A stretch of 47,044 bases of DNA from the NCBI GenBank assembly GCA_964465155.1, contig CAYXIH010000011.1:1-47044 (forward strand), in the 5' to 3' direction. The DNA is from Spiro-02 sp964465155. Lineage in GTDB: Bacteria > Spirochaetota > Spirochaetia > Sphaerochaetales > Sphaerochaetaceae. Shown piece after piece: positions 23,738-31,266 of the stretch. The notes beneath the pieces are model-generated. The model saw nothing but the letters and a program-made list of their open reading frames with translations, did no database searches and had not been told where the DNA came from. Positions within the stretch are counted from its first letter, which is position 1, and the number at the start of each line of letters is the position of its first letter. A program made the position numbers and the translations under genes.

Positions 23738-25393
23738 TTAGGCCTGCTCGAGCGCCAAAGTGACGGTCGTCAGGTCACAAACCTCTGCCGGACCGTAGTA
23801 TTGGATGGCTCCAGGATAGAGGAACCTGGTGTTGCGGGCCCAATCCTCGCGGTGGGCTGCAAGATACTTGAACGGGGCACCGTCGAGTTCCACCAGTGCC
23901 TTCTTGATCACTGGCTTGAGCTCGCCGTGGCGCTGCTCCATGTTCATCATCATGGTGATGGGGATACCACCAGCCTGCCATTCGGTAGCGGGCTTGTGGA
24001 GGTTGGTCACCGAGGAGAGATACCCCGAGAGGCCGCTTGCGATCAGCATGAACGCATTGTAGCCCAGCGAGTAGCAGTAGTCGGCGTCGAAGTTCGACGG
24101 GAACGCACAGCGGCCCTCGTAGCCGAAGAAGTGGTTCAGGCCATTGAACTTGCCATTGTATTTGCCAGCAGCCTTCATCGCGTCCAGCTTGTTGCCAACC
24201 AGTTCGATGAGCAACTTGTCGGTCTCGATGCGGGACACCTGTACGTTGCCATGGGGGTCGCGGTCCATCAGCAGCTGCTTCTGGATGCCCTCGGGCAAGA
24301 CGGTGAACACGCCAGCGCTTTCAGCGCTCAGGTGGGAACAGATGAATGCCTGCTGCTCGGCGAAGCTTGCAAGCTTGCCATAAGCATCGGCTTCCTTGGC
24401 CAGGAGGTCGTTCAGCTGTGCGATCAAGGCCTTGACCTCGGGGATGAACTCTACCAGCCCCTCGGGGATGAGGATGACGCCAAAGTTGTTTCCATCAGCC
24501 GCGCGCTGTGCCACCACAGCCGCGATGTCGTCGACGACAGCTGTCAGGGACATTGCCTTTGCCTCGATCTCCTCGCTGACCAAGCATACGTTGGGCTGGG
24601 TCTCAAGTGCACACTCAAGTGCGATATGGGAGGCGCTGCGGCCCATGAGCTTGATGAAGTGCCAGTACTTCTTGGCGCTGTTTGCGTCACGCTCGATGTT
24701 GCCGATCAGTTCGCTGTAGGTCTTGGTTGCAGTGTCAAAGCCAAAGGAGATCTCGATTGACTCGTTCTTCAGGTCCCCGTCGATGGTCTTGGGACATCCG
24801 ATGACCTGGATGCCGGCATTGGTGCGCAGGAAGTATTCTGCGAGGACGGCTGCGTTGGTGTTGGAGTCGTCGCCGCCGATGATGACGATGGCGTCGATGC
24901 CCAGCTTGCGGCAGTTGTCTGCACACACTGCGAACTGCTGTTCGGTCTCAAGCTTGGTGCGTCCGCTTCCGATGATGTCGAATCCACCGGTGTTGCGGTA
25001 CTCGGCCACGATCTCGGAGGTAAGCTCGATGTACTTGTTCTCCAGGATGCCGCTGGGGCCACCGAGGAACCCGATGAGCTTGTTCTGTGCATTTGCTGCC
25101 TTCAGTGCGTCAAAGAGGCCGGAGATGACATTGTGGCCACCAGGGGCCTGTCCGCCGGAGAGTATGACTCCTACGTTGCGGCCGTTTGTGATCGTCGTGT
25201 TGGTGCCGGTGGTGAAGCTCACCTTGGGCATGCCATAGGTATTGGGGAACAGTGCCTTGATCGCAGCGGCATCTGTTGCCGGGGCGGTGGGGGCGCCGTT
25301 GGCCGGTACGATCGTTGTGATCGGCTGGCGCAAGATGGTCGGGAGCTTCGGTTCATAGGAATACCGTGCAACCTGCAATGGGGAATATTTCAT
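23738..25393 (-). CDS. pfp: Pyrophosphate-dependent 6-phosphofructokinase, long form
   Basis: 551 residues, the long PFP type known from spirochaetes and plants. Gly-Gly-Gln-Ala-Pro-Gly-Gly-His-Asn marks the phosphate-binding loop and Gly-Gly-Asp-Asp-Ser-Asn-Thr-Asn at residues 173-180 the PPi-specific signature, in which the second Asp excludes ATP. Pro-Lys-Thr-Ile-Asp-Gly-Asp-Leu carries the catalytic Asp, and Met-Gly-Arg-Ser-Ala-Ser-His is the fructose-6-phosphate contact. It interconverts F6P + PPi and fructose-1,6-bisphosphate + Pi reversibly, at the core of glycolysis. The start has AAGGAG 7 nt upstream and a promoter at 25447-25475. Confidence 0.93.
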   Translation of the reverse strand: MKYSPLQVARYSYEPKLPTILRQPITTIVPANGAPTAPATDAAAIKALFPNTYGMPKVSFTTGTNTTITNGRNVGVILSGGQAPGGHNVISGLFDALKAANAQNKLIGFLGGPSGILENKYIELTSEIVAEYRNTGGFDIIGSGRTKLETEQQFAVCADNCRKLGIDAIVIIGGDDSNTNAAVLAEYFLRTNAGIQVIGCPKTIDGDLKNESIEISFGFDTATKTYSELIGNIERDANSAKKYWHFIKLMGRSASHIALECALETQPNVCLVSEEIEAKAMSLTAVVDDIAAVVAQRAADGNNFGVILIPEGLVEFIPEVKALIAQLNDLLAKEADAYGKLASFAEQQAFICSHLSAESAGVFTVLPEGIQKQLLMDRDPHGNVQVSRIETDKLLIELVGNKLDAMKAAGKYNGKFNGLNHFFGYEGRCAFPSNFDADYCYSLGYNAFMLIASGLSGYLSSVTNLHKPATEWQAGGIPITMMMNMEQRHGELKPVIKKALVELDGAPFKYLAAHREDWARNTRFLYPGAIQYYGPAEVCDLTTVTLALEQA

Positions 25394-25446
25394 GTCTCAT
25401 CTCCTTGGTCCATGTCTGGATGTATCGTTGGATATGTATCGATAGA

Positions 25447-25475
25447 ACTGTAGTTATTTTTTGCCGGCATTGCAA
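25447..25475 (-). promoter_or_regulatory. Promoter of the PPi-phosphofructokinase
   Basis: On the minus strand TTGCAA (25475-25470), a 17-bp spacer and TACAGT (25452-25447), about 55 bp before the ATG. Confidence 0.5.
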
Positions 25476-25494
25476 GGGCTTGTGGCTGTTGAGG

Positions 25495-25523
25495 TTGCCC
25501 GTTGGCACATGTGCATGTACAAT
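25495..25523 (+). promoter_or_regulatory. Promoter of the GH2 gene, apparently giving a leaderless mRNA
   Basis: TTGCCC (25495-25500), a 17-bp spacer and TACAAT (25518-25523). The ATG begins 7 bp after the -10 box, where transcription would start, and no Shine-Dalgarno sequence precedes it. The 10-bp palindrome GCACATGTGC (25505-25514) lies in the spacer and could bind a regulator. Confidence 0.5.
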
Positions 25524-25530
25524 TTGCCCC

Positions 25531-27915
25531 ATGAGAAACACGATACCGGTCAACTTTGGATGGAAGTTCAGCCCTTCGCCCGAAGCAGGATGGACAACTG
25601 CTGGCTTTGACGACAGCACCTGGCAGGATGTGGACATCCCCCATGCAAACGTGCTGTTGCCACGCCATTACATGCAAGATGATATTGCGTGTACCACCTG
25701 CTGCTACCGCAAGGTATTGGACATTGGCAACGATGTGCAGGGCAAGCGGGTGCTCCTGCACTTCGAAGCAGTCTCTTCCACGGCGACAGTCTGGATTGAC
25801 GGTACCAAGGTCAGTGTCCATGAAGGTGCCTATCTTCCCTTTGACATAGAGCTCACCAACTTGGTGAAACCGGGTATCCCCTGCGTGGTGGCCGTTGCCG
25901 TCGATTCTTCCGAAGACCCCAGGGTACCACCATTTGGAGGGGTCATGGACTACCTTGCATATGGGGGAATCTATCGGCCGGTGTCATTGCAGATTCTTGA
26001 TGCAATCTCCATCTCAGATGCCTGTGTGCGCACCACGTTCGATGGGAAGCAATGGACCGTCAGCGCCCAGGCAACCATCTGTGGGGAACCCGATGGGCAA
26101 CTGCAATGCTCCATGAGCCTCTGCCTCGATGGGAAGCTCCTGGAGCACACCCGTGTTGATGTCGTTGCACGGCAGCTGAGTGCAAGCGTGGTGCCCACCG
26201 AGCCCGCATTGTGGAGCGTGGAGCACCCCGTGCTGCATGATGTGACATTGAGCCTCCTGCACGATGATGTTGCCGTCGACACGCTCGTTATCCGAATTGG
26301 CATCCGTACCGTTGCCATGACGGGCAACGGTTTCCTCCTCAATGGCAAGCCTCTGAAGCTCTGTGGGCTCAACAGGCACCAAAGCTATCCGTACGTAGGG
26401 TATGCCGTGCCCGACACGATGCAGGCCGATGATGCGCGGCTGCTCAAGCATACGTTGGGATGCAATGTGGTGAGGACCAGCCATTATCCCCAGTCGCCTG
26501 CATTCTTGGATGCCTGCGACCAGCTGGGGCTCCTAGTGCTGGAGGAGATCCCCGGGTGGCAACATGTCTCGTCCGATGCCCACTGGCGGGACCTTACGGT
26601 GGACAATGTGCGCCAGATGGTGGTGCGCGACCGCAACCATCCGTGCATCTGTGCCTGGGGCGTCAGGATCAACGAGAGCCCCGATGACCATGAGCTGTAT
26701 GAACGGACCAACGCCGAAGCCCATGCGTGGGATGATACCCGCCCGACCTGTGGGATCCGCAATTTGGCAAAGAGCGAGTTGCTCGAGGACATCTACACCT
26801 ACAATGATTTCTCCCATGATGGGACCAACAGGGCATTGCAGGCTCCCCATGCCGTGACGGGGAGGCGCAATACCCCGTACTTGGTCACTGAGCATACCGG
26901 TCACATGTTTCCAACCAGGCGCAACGACTCGGAGGCGCACCGTACCGAACATGCCATGCGGCATGCCCGGGTCCTGGATGCGATGTATGGCACGCAGGGG
27001 ATCGGGGGTGCCATCGGTTGGTGTATGAGCGACTACAATACCCATGAGGATTTCGGTAGCGGGGACCAGGTATGCTACCACGGGGTATGTGACATGTTCC
27101 GCATACCCAAGCTGGCTGCATATGCCTATGCCTCGCAAACGGATGGGCAGGTGGTGCTTGCCGTCTCATCGACGATGGATATCGGCGAATACCCGGCAAG
27201 CAATATCCCTCCGGTCGTGGTGTTCACCAACTGCGATGCGGTGAGGTTGCTCCATGGAGATGACCTGGTCGGTGAATTCCTCCCGGCTGCTGGGAAATTC
27301 CCACATCTTTCGCATCCTCCGGTGATCATCGATGACTTCATCGGCCACCGCATCGATTCGGAACAACTTGTCCGTCCTGCAGACCGTAAGATACTTCACA
27401 AAGTCCTGCTCGCAGCCCAGGTGCATGGGTTCAACCTCCCGCTCTGGCCAAAGCTCCTCGCTGCCTACCTGATGGTCCGCAACAAGATCTCGGTGGATGA
27501 CATCGTCAGCCTCTATTGCAAGTATGTGGGAGGGTGGGGTACCCAGCGGGCTCCTTGGACGTTCCAAGGGGTGCTGGATGGGCAGGTCGTGGCCCAACAG
27601 CTTGTGGGAGGTACGGTCAGCCCGGCCCTCCAGGTCGCGGTAGACCGGCAGACACTGGTCATGGGGGACACCTATGATATGGTGCTTCTCAAGGTCACGG
27701 CTGTGATGCCAGGCTCAAGTAGCCCGTTGGCCTATGCCAACGAGGGGATGGAGGTCTCTTGTGCAGGGGCAGTTGCCATAGTCGGTCCCACGCTGACACA
27801 GCTGGATGGAGGGACCTGCGGCATATTGGTCCGCAGCATTGGCCTGAAGGGAAGCGGAAGTGTCTCCATCAGGTGTGCGTTTGGAGACATCAGCGTCCCA
27901 TTCATGGTAGAGTAG
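25531..27915 (+). CDS. GH2 beta-galactosidase-like glycoside hydrolase
   Basis: 794 residues with the GH2 order of sugar-binding jelly roll (Phe-Asp-Asp-Ser-Thr-Trp-Gln-Asp-Val near residue 25), immunoglobulin-like domain, TIM barrel and C-terminal domains. The acid/base is Glu382 in Arg-Ile-Asn-Glu-Ser and the nucleophile Glu454 in Leu-Val-Thr-Glu-His. Asn-Arg-His and Arg-Thr-Ser-His-Tyr-Pro are GH2 active-site segments. Beta-galactosidase is the most likely activity; beta-glucuronidase or another GH2 specificity is not excluded. No signal peptide. ATG 25531 is chosen because homology begins there; upstream in-frame starts would overlap the promoter. No ribosome site is present. The YaiI gene follows by 4 nt. 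Confidence 0.85.
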   Translation: MRNTIPVNFGWKFSPSPEAGWTTAGFDDSTWQDVDIPHANVLLPRHYMQDDIACTTCCYRKVLDIGNDVQGKRVLLHFEAVSSTATVWIDGTKVSVHEGAYLPFDIELTNLVKPGIPCVVAVAVDSSEDPRVPPFGGVMDYLAYGGIYRPVSLQILDAISISDACVRTTFDGKQWTVSAQATICGEPDGQLQCSMSLCLDGKLLEHTRVDVVARQLSASVVPTEPALWSVEHPVLHDVTLSLLHDDVAVDTLVIRIGIRTVAMTGNGFLLNGKPLKLCGLNRHQSYPYVGYAVPDTMQADDARLLKHTLGCNVVRTSHYPQSPAFLDACDQLGLLVLEEIPGWQHVSSDAHWRDLTVDNVRQMVVRDRNHPCICAWGVRINESPDDHELYERTNAEAHAWDDTRPTCGIRNLAKSELLEDIYTYNDFSHDGTNRALQAPHAVTGRRNTPYLVTEHTGHMFPTRRNDSEAHRTEHAMRHARVLDAMYGTQGIGGAIGWCMSDYNTHEDFGSGDQVCYHGVCDMFRIPKLAAYAYASQTDGQVVLAVSSTMDIGEYPASNIPPVVVFTNCDAVRLLHGDDLVGEFLPAAGKFPHLSHPPVIIDDFIGHRIDSEQLVRPADRKILHKVLLAAQVHGFNLPLWPKLLAAYLMVRNKISVDDIVSLYCKYVGGWGTQRAPWTFQGVLDGQVVAQQLVGGTVSPALQVAVDRQTLVMGDTYDMVLLKVTAVMPGSSSPLAYANEGMEVSCAGAVAIVGPTLTQLDGGTCGILVRSIGLKGSGSVSIRCAFGDISVPFMVE

Positions 27916-27919
27916 GCTC

Positions 27920-28495
27920 ATGGAAGCTTTGCAAGAACCACAGGTACTGCTGTGGATAGACGGGGACTCATGCCCCAAGAACCTCCGTGCGATTTTGCTG
28001 CGTGCGATCGTGCGCACTGGCATCCCCGCCACGTTTGTCGCCGACAGGAGCCTGGCGGACGTCAAGAGTGCCATCGAGGCCCATACCGCAACCCTGCGCC
28101 AGGCGTACCGTAGCCAAGCGGAGGGAGACATCGACCCCGCCACCGTCAAGGCAGTGCGTTCCCCGATTCGCATGGTGGTCGTCAGCACCGGAGCGGACAG
28201 CGCGGACGATTATATCGTCGAGCATGCAGAGCAGGGGACCCTTGCCGTGACCCATGATGTACCCCTCAGTGCACGCCTAGCCCAGAAGGGGCTGGTGGTA
28301 CTGGATGAGCGTGGTGGGATATTCTCCTCGGAGAATGTGATGGAGCGGCTTTCGCTGCGCAACATGATGACCGACTTGCGGGAGATGGGCATCTACGCAG
28401 AACGCCCCAAAGGGATCGGTCCTGCCGAGACCCAGGCGTTTTCCAATGCACTGGACAAACAGCTGCTGCAGCTGCTGAGGCGGTTCGGGCGCTGA
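27920..28495 (+). CDS. YaiI/YqxD (UPF0178, DUF188) family protein
   Basis: 191 residues, soluble. The N-terminal Ile-Asp-Gly-Asp-Ser-Cys-Pro segment, Val-Ala-Asp-Arg-Ser near residue 41, Ser-Thr-Gly-Ala-Asp-Ser-Ala-Asp-Asp and Thr-His-Asp-Val-Pro-Leu-Ser near 110 are conserved acidic motifs of DUF188, a PIN-like fold; a nuclease role is suspected but not shown for the family. The start lies 4 nt after the GH2 stop with only a weak ribosome site, so coupling to the GH2 gene is likely. Confidence 0.88.
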   Translation: MEALQEPQVLLWIDGDSCPKNLRAILLRAIVRTGIPATFVADRSLADVKSAIEAHTATLRQAYRSQAEGDIDPATVKAVRSPIRMVVVSTGADSADDYIVEHAEQGTLAVTHDVPLSARLAQKGLVVLDERGGIFSSENVMERLSLRNMMTDLREMGIYAERPKGIGPAETQAFSNALDKQLLQLLRRFGR

Positions 28496-28527
28496 ATCGC
28501 CAACGTGGTTTCGCTTCTGTGCACTAC

Positions 28528-29070
28528 ATGAACAAACCTATGATCATCGTCAGTGAACAGCCACCCCGCCTGACAGGACTGGAGGGGTGGAACATCATCC
28601 ACTGCACCACGTTCGAGCAAGTGCTGCATGCTGTACAATCCTTTGACATCTTGCCCAAATGCATAGCATGCACCACAGACCTGACGCTGGTGCTCCGTCT
28701 TGAAGGGCTCTATTGCAATGGTGGGCTGCAGGTATGCCTGGATGTGCAGCAATCGCAGTTGCTGCGCTCGATCATCCTCAAGAGCACCACGTTGGTATCG
28801 GATGTTGCCCATGCGCTGGGGAAGGGTGCCCCCGATGTGTGCGAGGAAGAGCCCGAGTATGAACCCGTTGCGAACCACCGCGTCTCAAACCGTGAGCGTG
28901 AAGTGCTGGGTCTGTGGATGCAGGGGCTCTCCAATAAGGAGATAGCATGGAGGTTGGGTATCTCGGTGGGGACGCTGGCCGTACACCGGCGCAACCTCTA
29001 TCGGAAGACGGGGTTGAGTACCCTCAGCCAGCTGGTGGTGTGGGGCTTGTTCAGCGGGGCTGTCAGCTGA
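28528..29070 (+). CDS. LuxR/FixJ-type HTH regulator without a recognisable receiver
   Basis: About 180 residues. The C-terminal 60 form a GerE/LuxR helix-turn-helix: Val-Ser-Asn-Arg-Glu-Arg-Glu-Val-Leu, then Gly-Leu-Ser-Asn-Lys-Glu-Ile-Ala and Leu-Gly-Ile-Ser-Val-Gly-Thr-Leu-Ala-Val-His. The first ~115 residues are Cys-rich (four Cys between about 25 and 75) and match no receiver domain I can see; the phospho-acceptor Asp/Lys pattern is missing. The start is uncertain: ATG 28528 is used, with GTG 28519 and ATG 28540 possible and no clear ribosome site. Its stop overlaps that of the convergent ASCH gene by 8 bp. Target genes are unknown. Confidence 0.75.
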   Translation: MNKPMIIVSEQPPRLTGLEGWNIIHCTTFEQVLHAVQSFDILPKCIACTTDLTLVLRLEGLYCNGGLQVCLDVQQSQLLRSIILKSTTLVSDVAHALGKGAPDVCEEEPEYEPVANHRVSNREREVLGLWMQGLSNKEIAWRLGISVGTLAVHRRNLYRKTGLSTLSQLVVWGLFSGAVS

Positions 29071-29512
29071 ATACGACCTCGAAGTCCTCGAATACGACAT
29101 CCATCGTCGGGAGGAACTTCTTGCCTGCCTCATGCATCTCCTGCTCAAAGCACCGCTTGTGTGTCCGCTTCCACGATTCAAGGTTCTTGTCTTCACCCTC
29201 CCTGCTGCAGACCTCAAAGGTCATCTGGTCAAAGGGGATGATATGCACTGCGGTGGTGCGTATGATGCACTTGGGCTGTCCGTCCCAGTCGGTGACAATC
29301 GAGTAGTCCCCGACAGCCGGAAGCTTCTCCAACGTCAAGTCGTACAAGTCATAGAGGCTGCTGGTGGCACGTTTCGTTCCCCTGAGGACCAGTTTGGCAA
29401 GTGAATTTGCCGTCTCCTTGTCCAATCCAAAATAGAATGATTCCTTGTATGGTGTTGCCGGTGGCATGTTGTTGACCACCAGGAACTGGTTCCAGAACGT
29501 CTGTATCTCCAT
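29063..29512 (-). CDS. ASCH domain protein
   Basis: 149 residues, one ASCH domain of the PUA-like fold. Gly-Thr-Lys-Arg-Ala-Thr-Ser-Ser-Leu-Tyr near residue 50 is the family's Gly-x-Lys-x-x-Thr motif, followed by Val-Gly-Asp-Tyr-Ser-Ile-Val and Glu-Gly-Glu-Asp-Lys-Asn-Leu-Glu-Ser-Trp. ASCH proteins are thought to bind RNA or modified nucleosides, and some act as nucleoside amidohydrolases. GGAGG 5 nt before ATG 29512 fixes the start. It follows asnS by 64 bp on the same strand, separated by a strong hairpin. Confidence 0.85.
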   Translation of the reverse strand: MEIQTFWNQFLVVNNMPPATPYKESFYFGLDKETANSLAKLVLRGTKRATSSLYDLYDLTLEKLPAVGDYSIVTDWDGQPKCIIRTTAVHIIPFDQMTFEVCSREGEDKNLESWKRTHKRCFEQEMHEAGKKFLPTMDVVFEDFEVVFS

Positions 29513-29537
29513 GGAGTCCTCCACTGCATAATATGAT

Positions 29538-29567
29538 GACAGCCACTGGCTTTCGTCAGTGGCTGTC
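29538..29567. terminator. Strong hairpin between asnS and the ASCH gene
   Basis: 11-bp perfect stem GACAGCCACTG / CAGTGGCTGTC. The T6 run (29572-29577) lies on its plus-strand side, so in the asnS direction it lacks a T tail. It may limit or process the asnS message ahead of the ASCH gene. Confidence 0.6.
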
Positions 29568-29576
29568 GAGTGTTTT

Positions 29577-30965
29577 TTAGAATTCTGCCTGTCTGACAGC
29601 ACGTGGGTAGGGGATGACGTCACGGATGTTCTGCATTCCGGTGACGTAGCGCACTGCCCGCTCGAAGCCCAGTCCGAAACCGGCATGTGGGACGCTTCCG
29701 AACCTGCGCAGGTCAAGGTACCACCAGTAGTCCTCAGGGTTGAGCTTCAGCTCAGCCATGCGGGCGAGCAATACGTCGATGTTCGACTCACGCTCGCTGC
29801 CTCCGATGATCTCACCAAGTCCCGGTGCAAGGACGTCCATGCCGCGGACGGTCTTGCCGTCTTCGTTGAGCTTCATGTAGAAGGCCTTGATCTCCTTGGG
29901 ATAGTCGGTGACGATCACAGGGCGGTGGCAGATTTGCTCGGTGAGGAACTTCTCATGCTCGCTCTGCAAGTCGCATCCCCAGTAGGCGGGATACTCGAAC
30001 TTGTCGTTGTAGCTCTCCAATGCCTTGATGGCATCGGTATAGGTCATATGCTCGAACGGGGTGTTGACCACGTGCTCGAGAGTCTGCTGTACACCCTTCT
30101 CAACGAAGTTCGAGAAGAACTCCATGTCCTCGGCGTTGTTGTCCAGCACTGCCTTGAAGATATACTTGAGGAAGGACTCGGCAACTTCCATGTCCCCGTT
30201 GAGGTCGCAGAACGCCATCTCGGGCTCGATCATCCAGAACTCAGCCAGGTGGCGGGTCGTATTGGAATTCTCGGCGCGGAAGGTAGGTCCGAAGGTGTAG
30301 ATGTTCTTCAGGGCCATGGCGTAGGTTTCCCCTTCAAGCTGGCCGCTGACGGTCAAAGCTGCACGCTTGCCGAAGAAGTCCTTGTTGTAGTCCACCAGGC
30401 CATCTGGGGTCTTGGGGATATTCTGGAGGTCCAGCGTGGTGACCTGGAACATCTCGCCTGCTCCCTCGGCGTCACTGGTGGTGATCAACGGGGTGTTGAC
30501 GTAGACAAAGCCATTCTCCTGGAAGAAGCGGTGCACTGCATAGCTCATCGTGTTGCGCACACGTGCAACGGCCCCGATGATGTTCGTGCGGGGGCGCAGG
30601 TGTGCGATCTCACGCAAGTACTCGATGGTGTGGCGCTTCTTCTGAAGCGGGTAGGTGTCAACCGGGGCTTCGCCGATGAGGTCGATCTCAGTGGCCTGCA
30701 TCTCAACGTCCTGGTTGCCGCCAGCACTCGATACGATGGTGCCACGGCATGCCACCGATGCTCCAGTGGTGATGCGCGCAAGCAAAGCATCATTATTGAA
30801 CTGAGTCTTGTCCACTACGACCTGCAGCCCCTTGAGGCATGAGCCGTCGTTTACTTCCAGGAAGCAGACGTTCTTGCTGTCACGTTTGGTCCGTACCCAC
30901 CCTTCAGCCGTGACGACCTGGGGGCTGGGCTCCCGCTTGAGCAGTTCAATAATGCGTTCTTTCAT
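29577..30965 (-). CDS. asnS: Asparaginyl-tRNA synthetase
   Basis: 462 residues, a class IIb synthetase. The N-terminal OB anticodon-binding domain (about 15-105, Gly-Trp-Val-Arg-Thr-Lys-Arg-Asp-Ser) precedes the catalytic core with motif 2 (Phe-Arg-Ala-Glu-Asn-Ser near residue 212) and motif 3 (Gly-Leu-Gly-Phe-Glu-Arg near 435). The Asn after Arg-Ala-Glu and the overall sequence suit AsnRS over AspRS. It charges tRNA-Asn with asparagine. ATG 30965 follows GGAG by 6 nt; in-frame ATGs 12 and 36 bp upstream lie in the leader. Confidence 0.95.
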   Translation of the reverse strand: MKERIIELLKREPSPQVVTAEGWVRTKRDSKNVCFLEVNDGSCLKGLQVVVDKTQFNNDALLARITTGASVACRGTIVSSAGGNQDVEMQATEIDLIGEAPVDTYPLQKKRHTIEYLREIAHLRPRTNIIGAVARVRNTMSYAVHRFFQENGFVYVNTPLITTSDAEGAGEMFQVTTLDLQNIPKTPDGLVDYNKDFFGKRAALTVSGQLEGETYAMALKNIYTFGPTFRAENSNTTRHLAEFWMIEPEMAFCDLNGDMEVAESFLKYIFKAVLDNNAEDMEFFSNFVEKGVQQTLEHVVNTPFEHMTYTDAIKALESYNDKFEYPAYWGCDLQSEHEKFLTEQICHRPVIVTDYPKEIKAFYMKLNEDGKTVRGMDVLAPGLGEIIGGSERESNIDVLLARMAELKLNPEDYWWYLDLRRFGSVPHAGFGLGFERAVRYVTGMQNIRDVIPYPRAVRQAEF

Positions 30966-31000
30966 CGGAGACTCCATATAGTGAAAAAAGTAATGGAACA

Positions 31001-31029
31001 ATTATTTCCATTTGCAGTGAGGAAGTCAA
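31001..31029 (-). promoter_or_regulatory. asnS: asnS promoter
   Basis: On the minus strand TTGACT (31029-31024), a 17-bp spacer and AATAAT (31006-31001), about 36 bp before the ATG. Confidence 0.75.
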
Positions 31030-31180
31030 TATGAAGCAAGTATGGGGACATGCGTGTGGTGAAGTGGAAAATTGCCCCTTTTGGCTCTATTGGAACCAAC
31101 ATTTCCTTTCTTTGGGTATTGTTGGTTGTCCCTAACAGTTGGCTGTTGCGAGAGATAGGTGACATGTTTGCAATTCCGTA

Positions 31181-31209
31181 TTGACAAGGTAGAAAGGAAT
31201 ACATATTAT
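31181..31209 (+). promoter_or_regulatory. Promoter of acyl-CoA ligase 2
   Basis: Perfect TTGACA (31181-31186), a 17-bp spacer and TATTAT (31204-31209). The 33-bp inverted repeat starts 2 bp after the -10 box. Confidence 0.8.
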
Positions 31210-31210
31210 G

Positions 31211-31243
31211 TTGACACATTGACAAAAAATGTTAATGTGTAAA
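31211..31243. promoter_or_regulatory. Candidate operator at the acyl-CoA ligase 2 promoter (site L2)
   Basis: Arms TTGACACATTGACA (31211-31224) and TGTTAATGTGTAAA (31230-31243) around an A5 spacer; the arms are complementary at 12 of 14 positions. It covers the expected transcription start, a repressor position. A matching site with the same geometry precedes acyl-CoA ligase 1 (4214-4246). Confidence 0.65.
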
Positions 31244-31266
31244 TATAAAAGAAATGGAGAAATGCC

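Larger units (their letters stand above)
30966..31266. promoter_or_regulatory. Divergent asnS / acyl-CoA ligase 2 intergenic region
   Basis: Some 300 bp without a gene. It holds the asnS promoter (minus strand, 31001-31029), the ligase promoter (31181-31209) and the 33-bp inverted repeat (31211-31243), listed separately. TGGAA-n7-TTCCA (30994-31010) overlaps the asnS -10 box. Nothing else was recognised between 31030 and 31180. Confidence 0.6.

Noticed and set aside
23732..24760. Long plus-strand reading frame opposite the PPi-PFK gene
   Set aside because: It lies wholly antisense to a conserved gene and its translation has no recognisable domain. Similar long antisense frames opposite the beta-mannosidase (16739-17923) and asnS (29559-30842) were dropped for the same reason.
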